A stretch of DNA of 7,392 nucleotides from an uncultured Bacilli bacterium (GCA_934102255.1 CAKOSN010000051.1:1-7392), one strand, 5' to 3'. Positions 1 to 6,356 are shown, numbered from the stretch's first letter. Notes: generated by a model not told the origin, from the sequence alone. Program-made: numbers and translations.

Positions 1-27
1 AAGCACATACAGCTCACGTATATGCTT
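1..27. repeat. Imperfect inverted repeat at the left edge
   Basis: The arms AAGCA/TGCTT and ATAC/GTAT are separated by one mismatch and enclose a 7-base loop (AGCTCAC), giving nine pairs around one mismatch. It may be part of a terminator or operator of a gene outside the window. No T-tract is visible on the plus-strand side, and the minus-strand continuation lies off the window. Confidence 0.3.
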
Positions 28-122
28 AAACGCAAATAAATAATTTTATTTAGGACATTTTCAAAAGTTATTGACAGCTTTTTTAATTAAAAACTAGGTC
101 TAAACAGGAAAAAACCTGAATA

Positions 123-161
123 ATAGCTTTAACAAAATTACAAATAATTAGTAAAAGCTAT
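123..161 (-). repeat. Inverted repeat downstream of the sigma-factor gene
   Basis: Perfect 8-base arms ATAGCTTT (123-130) and AAAGCTAT (154-161) flank a 23-base AT-rich loop. After one mismatch, two more pairs extend inward. It lies 24 bases past the sigma-factor stop codon and could be a weak terminator or mRNA 3' stabiliser for that gene. The large loop and the absence of a clean T-run argue against an efficient intrinsic terminator. The rest of 1-184 shows no coding frame that I can support. Confidence 0.3.
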
Positions 162-184
162 GAACTTTTTTATCATTTAATAAA

Positions 185-1069
185 TTATTTTTTATGCTTT
201 TGCTGGTGCAAATTAATATCACGATAAGAAATATCTATATAATCGGTATAATATAACTCTTCTAATTCAGAATAAGGCAAAGTACCGGTTAAAACTCGTA
301 AACATCTAGCTAAAATAATATCAACGCCGGTGCTAGTAAACCCACAATACTTAGCAATTTCTTGACTAGTTAAGGGTTCTTTACCACTTAAATCATAATA
401 TTTTTTTAAAATATCAGCATGTCGAGGAAATAAATATTTATCAATTATTTTAACTAAGTCTTCCTGATTTCTATAGTTATTATCACCTAATTTTAAGTCA
501 TAAACTGGTATTTCTACATCATTAAGTGAAATGTTTTGGCATAAAGCAGCTATGGTCTTTAGAATCTCATAATCAATATTCAAATTTTTTGCTAAGACAG
601 ATAAATCTAACTTCTCCGTATTACCAGACTGTACCATTTCTAAATATTTCATATATTTATAGACAATAAAATAATAACTGCTAATAATATTAGCCGAAGT
701 AAAATGTAGGCTTATTTCTTTAGTTACACTCTTAAAAATGTAAAAATAAAATTTATTAGGAATATAACCTTCTTCATACCTTTTTACGCCTTCGACAAAC
801 CCTAATAAAGCAGCACTTACTAAATCATCAATAGGCATTTTTTCTAAAGAATATTTAAAAGCAATAGAAAGGATAAAGGGATAGTAATATTTAGTAAGAA
901 TAGTTAAGGCTCTTTTATCACCTTTTTTAGCTAAAAATATTAAATTTTGTAAATCAGATGTTGCTATTTTAGAATATTCTAAGTCTTTTAATTTAGCATA
1001 ATCATTACTTGCAACTGTATCAAATTTACTGACGATTTTTTCTAATTCTTGATATTTTTCTTCTTCCAT
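185..1069 (-). CDS. Divergent sigma-70 family RNA polymerase sigma factor
   Basis: This 294-residue protein resembles sigma-70 factors in domain order, so it probably directs RNA polymerase to a promoter set. Residues 37-120 match region 2: a leucine/alanine/GD helix (LAKKGDKRALTILTKYYYP), then MPIDDLVSAALLGFVEGVKRYEEG, the DLI..G..GL..A...Y core-binding segment. Residues about 150-185 resemble a region 3 helix pair. Residues 204-264 match region 4, with LFPRHADILKKYYDL followed by a helix-turn-helix (TSQEIAKYCGFTSTGVDIIL). The region 2.3/2.4 aromatic WW signature is absent, replaced by FYFYIFKSVTKEI, so promoter recognition may differ from the housekeeping factor. The start at 1069 is preferred over the in-frame ATG at 1099. 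The later ATG has AAAGGGGGA about nine bases upstream, and the ATG at 1099 sits between the promoter -10 box and the expected transcription start. The subfamily is not recognised. Confidence 0.8.
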   Translation of the reverse strand: MEEEKYQELEKIVSKFDTVASNDYAKLKDLEYSKIATSDLQNLIFLAKKGDKRALTILTKYYYPFILSIAFKYSLEKMPIDDLVSAALLGFVEGVKRYEEGYIPNKFYFYIFKSVTKEISLHFTSANIISSYYFIVYKYMKYLEMVQSGNTEKLDLSVLAKNLNIDYEILKTIAALCQNISLNDVEIPVYDLKLGDNNYRNQEDLVKIIDKYLFPRHADILKKYYDLSGKEPLTSQEIAKYCGFTSTGVDIILARCLRVLTGTLPYSELEELYYTDYIDISYRDINLHQQKHKK

Positions 1070-1099
1070 ATTATCTAGTCCCCCTTTGTTTGTTTGCAT

Positions 1100-1128
1100 A
1101 TTTTAGCAAAATTCTTGTTAGATGTCAA
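1100..1128 (-). promoter_or_regulatory. Sigma-A-type promoter for the sigma-factor gene
   Basis: On the minus strand a perfect -35 TTGACA (complement of 1123-1128) is followed, after exactly 17 bases, by -10 TAAAAT (complement of 1100-1105). The predicted transcript starts near 1093, about 24 bases before the preferred start codon at 1069, leaving room for the AAAGGGGG ribosome binding site. This suggests that the housekeeping holoenzyme transcribes the gene. Confidence 0.7.
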
Positions 1129-1143
1129 AAATTTTGTTATGAT
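1115..1143 (+). promoter_or_regulatory. Extended -10 promoter for the PMM/PGM gene
   Basis: A -35 TTGTTA (1115-1120), a 17-base spacer and a -10 TATGAT (1138-1143) form a good sigma-A promoter. A TGn extension sits directly before the -10 (1135-1137). Its -35 lies within the spacer of the opposing promoter and vice versa. The implied 5' untranslated region to 1264 is about 114 bases. Confidence 0.6.
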
Positions 1144-1177
1144 ATTAACGTAGAAAATAGAAAGGACTCAGTTAGTT

Positions 1178-1225
1178 TTGATATCTTATACATTAGTTAA
1201 AATATTATTAAATAATACTAAATAA
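1178..1225 (+). CDS. Possible 15-residue leader peptide upstream of PMM/PGM
   Basis: AAAGGACTC (1161-1169) is the best Shine-Dalgarno-like sequence in the 5' untranslated region, but it lies about 100 bases before the PMM/PGM start. A TTG codon 11 bases after AAAGGA opens a 15-codon frame (LISYTLVKILLNNTK) ending in TAA. It is hydrophobic and AT-driven. The frame could be chance, or a small leader ORF whose translation affects the downstream gene. It is weakly supported. Confidence 0.15.
   Translation: MISYTLVKILLNNTK
1203..1217. repeat. 15-bp near-perfect palindrome in the PMM/PGM leader
   Basis: TATTATT-A-AATAATA is symmetrical around one central base and lies between the predicted transcription start (about 1150) and the gene start. 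It could be an operator half-site pair, but palindromes of A and T only are common by chance in such AT-rich DNA. Confidence 0.2.
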
Positions 1226-1263
1226 AGTGATATTAAAAATTAATTGATAAAAATGTGATTTAA

Positions 1264-2637
1264 ATGAATGAAAAAATATTCCGTGAATATGATATTCGTG
1301 GTGTCTATCCGATAGAAATAGATGAAAAAACGGCTTATATCATTGGCAAAAGTTACGGCTCTATCTTACAAGAAAAATATAATAAACATATTTGCACAGT
1401 TGGGTATGATAATCGTTTATCTTCCCCTAGCCTTCATAAATCAATGGTACAAGGTCTTATTGATACAGGACTAGATATTATTGACTTAGGACTTGTAACA
1501 ACCCCAATGTTATATTTTGCCTCAATTAAATGCAATACCCTAGGTATTATGATAACAGCATCGCATAATCCAAAGGATGATAATGGCTTTAAGTTTAGCT
1601 TTGATAAATTTGGCAATGCTCGTGGTAAACAAATATATGATTTTAGAGATTTTACTTTAAAAGATGAATTCTTAAAAGGCAGTGGTCATATTTATAATTT
1701 AGATATCTTACCTTATTATAAGAGTCTATTTAAAGATAATATCTTTATGGGGGATAAAAAATTAAAAATTGTCTTAGACCCAGGAAATGGTACTACGGCT
1801 AATTTTGCTGTTGATATTTATAAACAGTTTAATAATTTAGATATTACGGTAATTAATGGTAAAAGCGACGGAACTTTTCCTAATCACCACCCTGACCCAG
1901 CTGTTCCTGAAAATTTAAAACAATTACAAGAAAAAGTTTTAGAAATTGGTGCAGATGCTGGAATTGCTTTTGACGGAGACGGCGACCGTGTTGGTTTTGT
2001 TGATGATTCTTGTAATATTGTACCCGCTGATAAATTTTTATGTATTTTAATGCGTTATTATTTACCAAATTATCAAGATAAGAGAGTTTTATATGATGTT
2101 AAATGCTCTAAAATAATTAATGATACCGCTAAAAAATTAGGGATTAAAGATATTATGTTCCGTACGGGAGCATCTTATACGAGAAGTGAAGTTGTAAAGG
2201 AGCATATTCCGTTTGGCGGTGAATACTCAGGACACATTATCTTTAATGACCGTTTTAAAGGATTTGACTCAGGTATCTATGCCGGACTTCGTATGTTAGA
2301 AGTTTTATCTAATAGTAATAAACCTTTATCACACCAACTTGATGATATTACTAAGTATTATAATACACCTGAAATTAAGATACCAACTCCTGATGAAATT
2401 AAATTTCAAGTAATTGATAAAGTTATAGAGTATGCTAAAAATAAAAATTATAACTGTCTTACTATTGACGGACTTAGAGTTAATAATGATACATCTTGGG
2501 CTTTAGTACGTGCTAGTAACACAGGACCAAATATTACTTTAAGATTTGAAGCAACAACAGAAGAAGAATTAGATAATTTAAAAGATGAGTTTACTAAATT
2601 AGTAGAAGAATATAAAAAGGACTTAAGTGCAAATTAA
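1264..2637 (+). CDS. Phosphomannomutase/phosphoglucomutase (alpha-D-phosphohexomutase family)
   Basis: This 457-residue cytoplasmic enzyme interconverts hexose 6-phosphates and 1-phosphates through a phosphoserine, supplying precursors for nucleotide sugars used in envelope glycans. All four family loops are visible: the catalytic TASHNP with Ser100 (98-103), the Mg-binding DGDGDR (237-242), the sugar-specificity loop GGEYSGH (318-324), and the phosphate-binding RASNTGP...R (416-427). The N-terminal FREYDIRG (6-13) is typical of ManB/PMM-PGM proteins, and the length is normal. The start is fixed because an in-frame TAA (1261-1263) directly precedes the ATG. No convincing Shine-Dalgarno lies just upstream. 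Mannose versus glucose specificity cannot be settled from the motifs. The gene appears monocistronic: divergent from the sigma factor, convergent with priA, and ending in its own terminator. Confidence 0.96.
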   Translation: MNEKIFREYDIRGVYPIEIDEKTAYIIGKSYGSILQEKYNKHICTVGYDNRLSSPSLHKSMVQGLIDTGLDIIDLGLVTTPMLYFASIKCNTLGIMITASHNPKDDNGFKFSFDKFGNARGKQIYDFRDFTLKDEFLKGSGHIYNLDILPYYKSLFKDNIFMGDKKLKIVLDPGNGTTANFAVDIYKQFNNLDITVINGKSDGTFPNHHPDPAVPENLKQLQEKVLEIGADAGIAFDGDGDRVGFVDDSCNIVPADKFLCILMRYYLPNYQDKRVLYDVKCSKIINDTAKKLGIKDIMFRTGASYTRSEVVKEHIPFGGEYSGHIIFNDRFKGFDSGIYAGLRMLEVLSNSNKPLSHQLDDITKYYNTPEIKIPTPDEIKFQVIDKVIEYAKNKNYNCLTIDGLRVNNDTSWALVRASNTGPNITLRFEATTEEELDNLKDEFTKLVEEYKKDLSAN

Positions 2638-2645
2638 GTCTTTTT
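2614..2645. terminator. Bidirectional intrinsic terminator between PMM/PGM and priA
   Basis: A 7-bp stem GACTTAA (2620-2626)/TTAAGTC (2634-2640) with a 7-base loop is followed by TTTTT (2641-2645) on the plus strand and preceded by AAAAA (2614-2618). The T-run therefore also exists on the minus strand after one extra C. The PMM/PGM stop codon (2635-2637) lies within the 3' arm. It serves the plus-strand gene and probably also priA, which ends at 2702. Confidence 0.7.
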
Positions 2646-2701
2646 ACTTGGGATTTTTTAATTTTAAATCTCCTACTTTAAGAAGTAAGAAACAATTTTA
2701 A

Positions 2702-4879
2702 TTATATTTTTAAAGGGTTAATATCAATATCTAAATTAATATTACGATTACTAGTATACATTTCATCTATATATTTTAAAACAGGAAATAGATTCTTATC
2801 ACGAGTATATTTAATAATTACTTGATAACGGTATAAGTTACTAATTTTACCAATACTTGCCATATTAGGACCGTATACTTTAGTAGTTTCATTAACATTC
2901 TTATTAATATAATTAAAGACATTATTACTTTCTTTAACAACTAAATCAACATCACGCCCCGTAATTAAAATATTTATTAAGAAACAGTAAGGTGGATATA
3001 AAGTATTTTTACGAAAATTCATCTCGTATTTATAGAATCCTTTATAATCATTATTTTTAACAAAATTAATGTAAGGATTATCAGGGTTAAAGGTTTGAAT
3101 AATTACTTCGCCGTTACTAGTTTTCCTCCCTGCTCGTCCGGATACTTGACTTAATAGTTGGTAAGTAACTTCACCACTACGAAAATCAGGAATATTTAGA
3201 CTGGTATCGGCATTAATAATACCAACCAATGTTACTTTAGGAAAATCTAGGCCTTTACTTATCATTTGAGTCCCAACCATAATATCATACTTACCACTGG
3301 CAAAATCATTAATAAGGTTAGCATAAGAACCTTTTTTAGCTGTTGTATCAACATCCATGCGACTAATTCTAACATTAGAGAACATTTTTTTCAGTTCTAA
3401 TTCAAGTTTTTCAGTTCCTAAGCCCATAAAATTTAGAGAATAGCCGCCACAACTTGGGCAGGTATCACTTTTTATTTTAGTATAACCACAGTAATGGCAA
3501 CGTAAACTATTCGCACTCTTATGATAAGTCAAAGTTATATCGCAATGGGGACATTTATAGACAAAGCCACAGGCCGAACAAGTAACAGTAGTTGAATGAC
3601 CTCTTCTATTTAAAAGAAGCATTATTTGTTCGCCACTATTTAGTCTTTCTTTTATTTTAGTTTCTAGTGGTCTACTAATAATTGGATGACGATTTTTTAT
3701 TTCTTCTTTCATATCAACTAATGAAATATTAGGTAAGATAGCTTCACCAATTCTTTTAGTAAGTTTAAGAAGTTTATAATTACCATTTACGGCTTGCAGC
3801 ATATCTTCAATTAATGGAGTGGCACTACCTAAAACTACTGGACAATTATTATATTTACCACGCCATTTAGCAATATCTATAGCATTATATTTAGGAGTAT
3901 TTTCTTGTTTATAAGTACTACTATGTTCTTCATCTAAAATAATTAAGCCAATGTTTTTTAAAGGGGTGAAGATAGCACTTCTAGTACCAACGACAATATT
4001 TACTTCACCATTATAAATCTTTTGATATTCATCGTATTTTTCGCCATTAGAAAGACCACTGTGAAATATAGCTACTCTAGAACCAAATCTTTTATAAATA
4101 CGTTCTATCATCTGAGTAGTCAAAGATATTTCAGGGACTAAAAGAAGCGAGGATTTACCATTATTGCTAACTTTTTCAATTAAATTCATATAGACTTCGG
4201 TTTTACCAGAACCTGTTATACCGTATAAAAGATAAACGAGATAATTATTTATATCAACACTGGAAACGGCAGCAGCCTGCTCTTCTGACATACTAGGTTT
4301 TACTTCTAATTTAGTATTATCATAGTTAAGACGATAGACTTTTCTTTTTACTTCTTTAACTAAATCTTTATTTACTAAAGTTTTAATAGTACTACTATTT
4401 TCTTTATTTTTTTCAATATAGCTACCATTTAACAGATTAGTTAGTATTTCTATTTGTTTAGGATATTTAATATCTTTTAAATAATTTTCTATTTCTAAAG
4501 GACTTTTATTTAATTCTATATATGTTTTATATTTACTATAATCATGATTTTTTTCTATTTTTAAACTACTAGGTAGCATAGTATTAAAAGCACTTATTAG
4601 ACTACATAAAGTTATAGATTTTAAATATTTACCTAACTGTAATAGTTCATTATTTAAGATAAAGTTTTCTAAAACTATACTATCTATTTCTTTTAAAGGA
4701 TAAGTACTAGTAAAGTCATTATATATTTTTAAAACAAAACCATTTATTATTTTTTTATTAAAAGGGACTCTTACTTGCATGCCTACTTTTATTTTATTTT
4801 CTAAAGTTTTAGGTATTAAGTAAGTGAAGGTTTTATCGATAGTTTTATTATTATATTCTATTAATATTTCTGCGTACAT
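2702..4879 (-). CDS. priA: Primosomal protein N' (replication restart helicase PriA)
   Basis: PriA recognises abandoned replication forks and recombination intermediates, unwinds DNA 3' to 5', and starts replisome reloading. The 725-residue product is complete and of normal length (E. coli 732, B. subtilis about 805). Residues 1-105 form the 3'-DNA-binding domain, with DKTFTYLIP and the VPF...GFV segment. The helicase core holds Walker A GITGSGKT (220-227), the family-diagnostic DEEH box (316-319), GSATP (351-355), GTQMISKGLDF (536-546) and QVSGRAGR (578-585). Eight zinc-binding cysteines occur in pairs at 434/437, 443/446, 461/464 and 474/477. The C-terminal domain follows to the end. The ATG at 4877-4879 is supported by AAAGGAACAAC directly upstream. 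Its first nine residues (MYAEILIEY) and leader recur at 5280-5420 through a tandem duplication. Confidence 0.97.
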   Translation of the reverse strand: MYAEILIEYNNKTIDKTFTYLIPKTLENKIKVGMQVRVPFNKKIINGFVLKIYNDFTSTYPLKEIDSIVLENFILNNELLQLGKYLKSITLCSLISAFNTMLPSSLKIEKNHDYSKYKTYIELNKSPLEIENYLKDIKYPKQIEILTNLLNGSYIEKNKENSSTIKTLVNKDLVKEVKRKVYRLNYDNTKLEVKPSMSEEQAAAVSSVDINNYLVYLLYGITGSGKTEVYMNLIEKVSNNGKSSLLLVPEISLTTQMIERIYKRFGSRVAIFHSGLSNGEKYDEYQKIYNGEVNIVVGTRSAIFTPLKNIGLIILDEEHSSTYKQENTPKYNAIDIAKWRGKYNNCPVVLGSATPLIEDMLQAVNGNYKLLKLTKRIGEAILPNISLVDMKEEIKNRHPIISRPLETKIKERLNSGEQIMLLLNRRGHSTTVTCSACGFVYKCPHCDITLTYHKSANSLRCHYCGYTKIKSDTCPSCGGYSLNFMGLGTEKLELELKKMFSNVRISRMDVDTTAKKGSYANLINDFASGKYDIMVGTQMISKGLDFPKVTLVGIINADTSLNIPDFRSGEVTYQLLSQVSGRAGRKTSNGEVIIQTFNPDNPYINFVKNNDYKGFYKYEMNFRKNTLYPPYCFLINILITGRDVDLVVKESNNVFNYINKNVNETTKVYGPNMASIGKISNLYRYQVIIKYTRDKNLFPVLKYIDEMYTSNRNINLDIDINPLKI

Positions 4880-4905
4880 GTTGTTCCTTTCTTAGTTAAT
4901 ACCTA

Positions 4906-4934
4906 TTTTTATGTTATTTAGTAATACTTCCCAA
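4906..4934 (-). promoter_or_regulatory. Candidate priA promoter
   Basis: On the minus strand TTGGGA (complement of 4929-4934), a 17-base spacer and TAAAAA (complement of 4906-4911) give a plausible but imperfect sigma-A promoter about 27 bases before the start codon. In the second copy of this leader the -35 reads GTGGGA, which is further from consensus. Confidence 0.35.
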
Positions 4935-4960
4935 CCCACCACTTTCTTAGCAGTGCTTCT

Positions 4961-4985
4961 TAAAGATTAGTAAGTAGTATCTTTA
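4961..4985 (-). repeat. Hairpin after the chimeric rpn gene (also 5387-5411 after rpn)
   Basis: TAAAGAT (4961-4967) and ATCTTTA (4979-4985) are perfect 7-base arms around an 11-base loop, ten bases past the stop codon. An identical copy follows the full-length Rpn gene at 5387-5411. The stem is AT-rich and lacks a following T-run, so any terminator activity would be weak and readthrough into the next gene is likely. Confidence 0.3.
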
Positions 4986-4994
4986 TAAATTTAG

Positions 4995-5306
4995 TTAATT
5001 TTCTTTTATTAAAGATTCGATTTCTTTAATAGGAAGACCAGTAAATTCAGATATCTTATTATTATCTAAACCAGCTTTAATAAGATTTTTAGCAATATCT
5101 ACTTTTGCTTCCCTTGAACCTTGTTCACGAGCTTCAGCTAATTCAGTATTGCGAATCAACTCCTTATAGTTTTCTTCTTTATCAAAGAGTCTAATATATT
5201 TTCCATCACTTGATAATTCTTTCGCACGACTAACTAATTTTTCTGTATCCTTTTTCCCCATAAGTTCATTTGACTCCTTATATTCTATTAATATTTCTGC
5301 GTACAC
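4995..5306 (-). CDS. Chimeric small ORF: PriA residues 1-9 fused in frame to the Rpn C-terminal tail
   Basis: This 103-residue frame begins MYAEILIEY, identical to the PriA N-terminus, then switches at K10 to the sequence equivalent to residue 210 onward of the full-length Rpn protein next door. It lacks the whole nuclease domain. What remains is the helical linker, a shortened Gly-containing repeat (REQGS) and the terminal AKNLIKAGLDNNKISEFTGL segment, which resembles a small helix-turn-helix. The start is GTG where priA has ATG, and the ribosome binding site reads AAAGAAAC where priA has AAAGGAAC, so initiation is probably weakened. An in-frame ATG at 5259-5261 has AAGGAG 12 bases upstream and could give 88 residues. 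The frame has stayed open despite divergence. It may be a decaying duplicate, or a retained truncated partner of Rpn. Confidence 0.6.
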   Translation of the reverse strand: MYAEILIEYKESNELMGKKDTEKLVSRAKELSSDGKYIRLFDKEENYKELIRNTELAEAREQGSREAKVDIAKNLIKAGLDNNKISEFTGLPIKEIESLIKEN

Positions 5307-5731
5307 GTTGTTTCTTTCTTAGTTAATACCTATTTTTATGTTATTTAGTAATACTTCCCACCTGCCACTCCTTTAGTAGTGTTTCTTAAAGATTAGTAAG
5401 TAGTATCTTTATAAATTTAGTTAATTTTCTTTTATTAAAGATTCGATTTCTTTAATAGGAAGACCAGTAAATTCAGATATCTTATTATTATCTAAACCAG
5501 CTTTAATAAGATTTTTAGCAATGTCCATAGCTTTATTTTTAGAACCTTGTTCAAAGCCTTGCTTAACGCCTTCTTCACGAGCTTCAGCTAATTCAGTATT
5601 GCGAATTAACTCCTTATAGTTTTCTTCTTTATCAAAGAGTCTAATATATTCTCCATCGCTTGATAATTCTCTCGCACGGCTAACTAATTTTTCTGTATCT
5701 TTTTTCCCCATAAGTTCATTTGACTCCTTAT
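5278..5731. repeat. Tandem duplication, copy B
   Basis: This is the second copy of the 4851-5277 segment, 450 bp in length plus the shared end base(s). Its left end abuts copy A with no intervening sequence. Its right end runs into the rest of the full-length Rpn gene. The copies share TTAT at both breakpoints (4851-4854, 5278-5281, 5728-5731), a 4-bp microhomology. Confidence 0.9.
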
Positions 5732-6356
5732 CCAATTCAAGTAAACTTGTAGTCATAAACATTCTACTGATTATGGCTACCTGTTCTTCTTGTTTATTGG
5801 CATAATTATAACTCATATCCTTAGCTTTTGCCATATTTACTTCAAATATTTTGGTACTATCATCATAGATTCTGCCGTTTTTGTAACGCATGGTAATCAT
5901 TTCTACTAAATCATTTTCAACATTAGTAAAAGCATTAAAATCTATAAGAATCGTGTCGTACTTTTTTACGTATTTATCATTATCAATAGAAATACCACCA
6001 CCAGCTACTTTATAAGCGTAGAAGACATTACGCCAAGGCATTTTCGTTGATGAATTCATTTCAACAATGTATTTATCGGTATTTTTTTCATCTTTAAAAT
6101 AATCAGCAATGATATCACTTTTACTCCTAGTATCTTTAGCAGATGTTTGCTTTAATTCGTTTGGCAATAATCTAACCTTACCTTTAACATCATTTATATC
6201 CACATTACCAAATATAGCGATGATATGTTCAAGCAGTGGCATTGCTTCTTTAGAAATAAACATTTGTTGAAACATAACATCCCAAGTCATAGGTAAGACA
6301 AAATCTTTACCTTTATTTTCCTCTAGAGTTTTTTGAATTGCTTCTTTGCTTTTCAT
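5421..6356 (-). CDS. Rpn family recombination-promoting nuclease / PD-(D/E)XK nuclease family putative transposase
   Basis: The 311-residue protein matches the Rpn/PD-(D/E)XK 'transposase' family, whose members cut DNA and stimulate RecA-independent recombination or act in phage defence. Residues 14-50 hold the usual N-terminal segment (GKDFVLPMTWDVMFQQMF). The catalytic region has D81 (SKSDIIADYF) and E99 in IVEMN, followed by the conserved R109 and Y113 helix (WRNVFYAYK). The position after the glutamate (E-x-Q/K in most members) is N101 here. Residues 240-275 form a charged linker with xxxG tetrapeptide repeats (REEG, VKQG, FEQG). The C-terminal tail (277-311) ends with the family's typical ISEFTGLPIKEIESL helix-turn-helix-like segment. 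The ATG at 6356 is fixed by an in-frame TGA two codons upstream. AAGGAA lies about ten bases before it. No terminal inverted repeats were seen, so autonomous mobility is unsupported. Confidence 0.88.
   Translation of the reverse strand: MKSKEAIQKTLEENKGKDFVLPMTWDVMFQQMFISKEAMPLLEHIIAIFGNVDINDVKGKVRLLPNELKQTSAKDTRSKSDIIADYFKDEKNTDKYIVEMNSSTKMPWRNVFYAYKVAGGGISIDNDKYVKKYDTILIDFNAFTNVENDLVEMITMRYKNGRIYDDSTKIFEVNMAKAKDMSYNYANKQEEQVAIISRMFMTTSLLELDKESNELMGKKDTEKLVSRARELSSDGEYIRLFDKEENYKELIRNTELAEAREEGVKQGFEQGSKNKAMDIAKNLIKAGLDNNKISEFTGLPIKEIESLIKEN
5545..5580. repeat. Three 12-bp (4-residue) repeats in the rpn linker
   Basis: CCTTGTTCAAAG, CCTTGCTTAACG and CCTTCTTCACGA are imperfect tandem 12-bp units encoding xxxG tetrapeptides on the minus strand. 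The duplicate gene carries a single hybrid unit, CCTTGTTCACGA (5119-5130). The difference accounts exactly for the 24-bp indel between the copies. Confidence 0.75.

Larger units (their letters stand above)
4851..5277. repeat. Tandem duplication, copy A (priA 5' end, leader, rpn 3' part)
   Basis: This 427-bp segment is repeated directly downstream from 5278. In minus-strand reading order it contains the 3' third of an Rpn gene, the intergenic leader and the first nine codons of priA. Copy A is the one joined to the real priA. By hand count the copies differ at about 28 of some 426 aligned bases, plus a 1-base indel in the leader and a 24-base indel in the coding part. Confidence 0.9.

Noticed and set aside
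71..100. Perfect TTGACA at 71-76 as a plus-strand promoter
   Set aside because: No acceptable -10 occurs at 16-18 bases (best is TAGGTC), and it would point into the antisense of the sigma-factor gene.
1070..1099. In-frame upstream ATG giving the sigma factor ten extra N-terminal residues
   Set aside because: It lies between the -10 box and the predicted transcription start, and it would place the AAAGGGGGA ribosome binding site inside the coding region.
1434..2068. Antisense open frames within the PMM/PGM gene
   Set aside because: They are short (about 60 codons), have no ribosome binding site and are shadows of a strongly conserved enzyme gene on the other strand.
4880..4994. Riboswitch or T-box in the priA leader
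   Set aside because: GGTGGG occurs, but there is no T-box AGGGUGGNACCGCG core, no stem I and no terminator/antiterminator pair, and the GGTGGG is not conserved in the duplicate.
5545..5580. CRISPR-like array
   Set aside because: The units are 12 bp, contiguous without spacers, and encode an in-frame xxxG tetrapeptide repeat.
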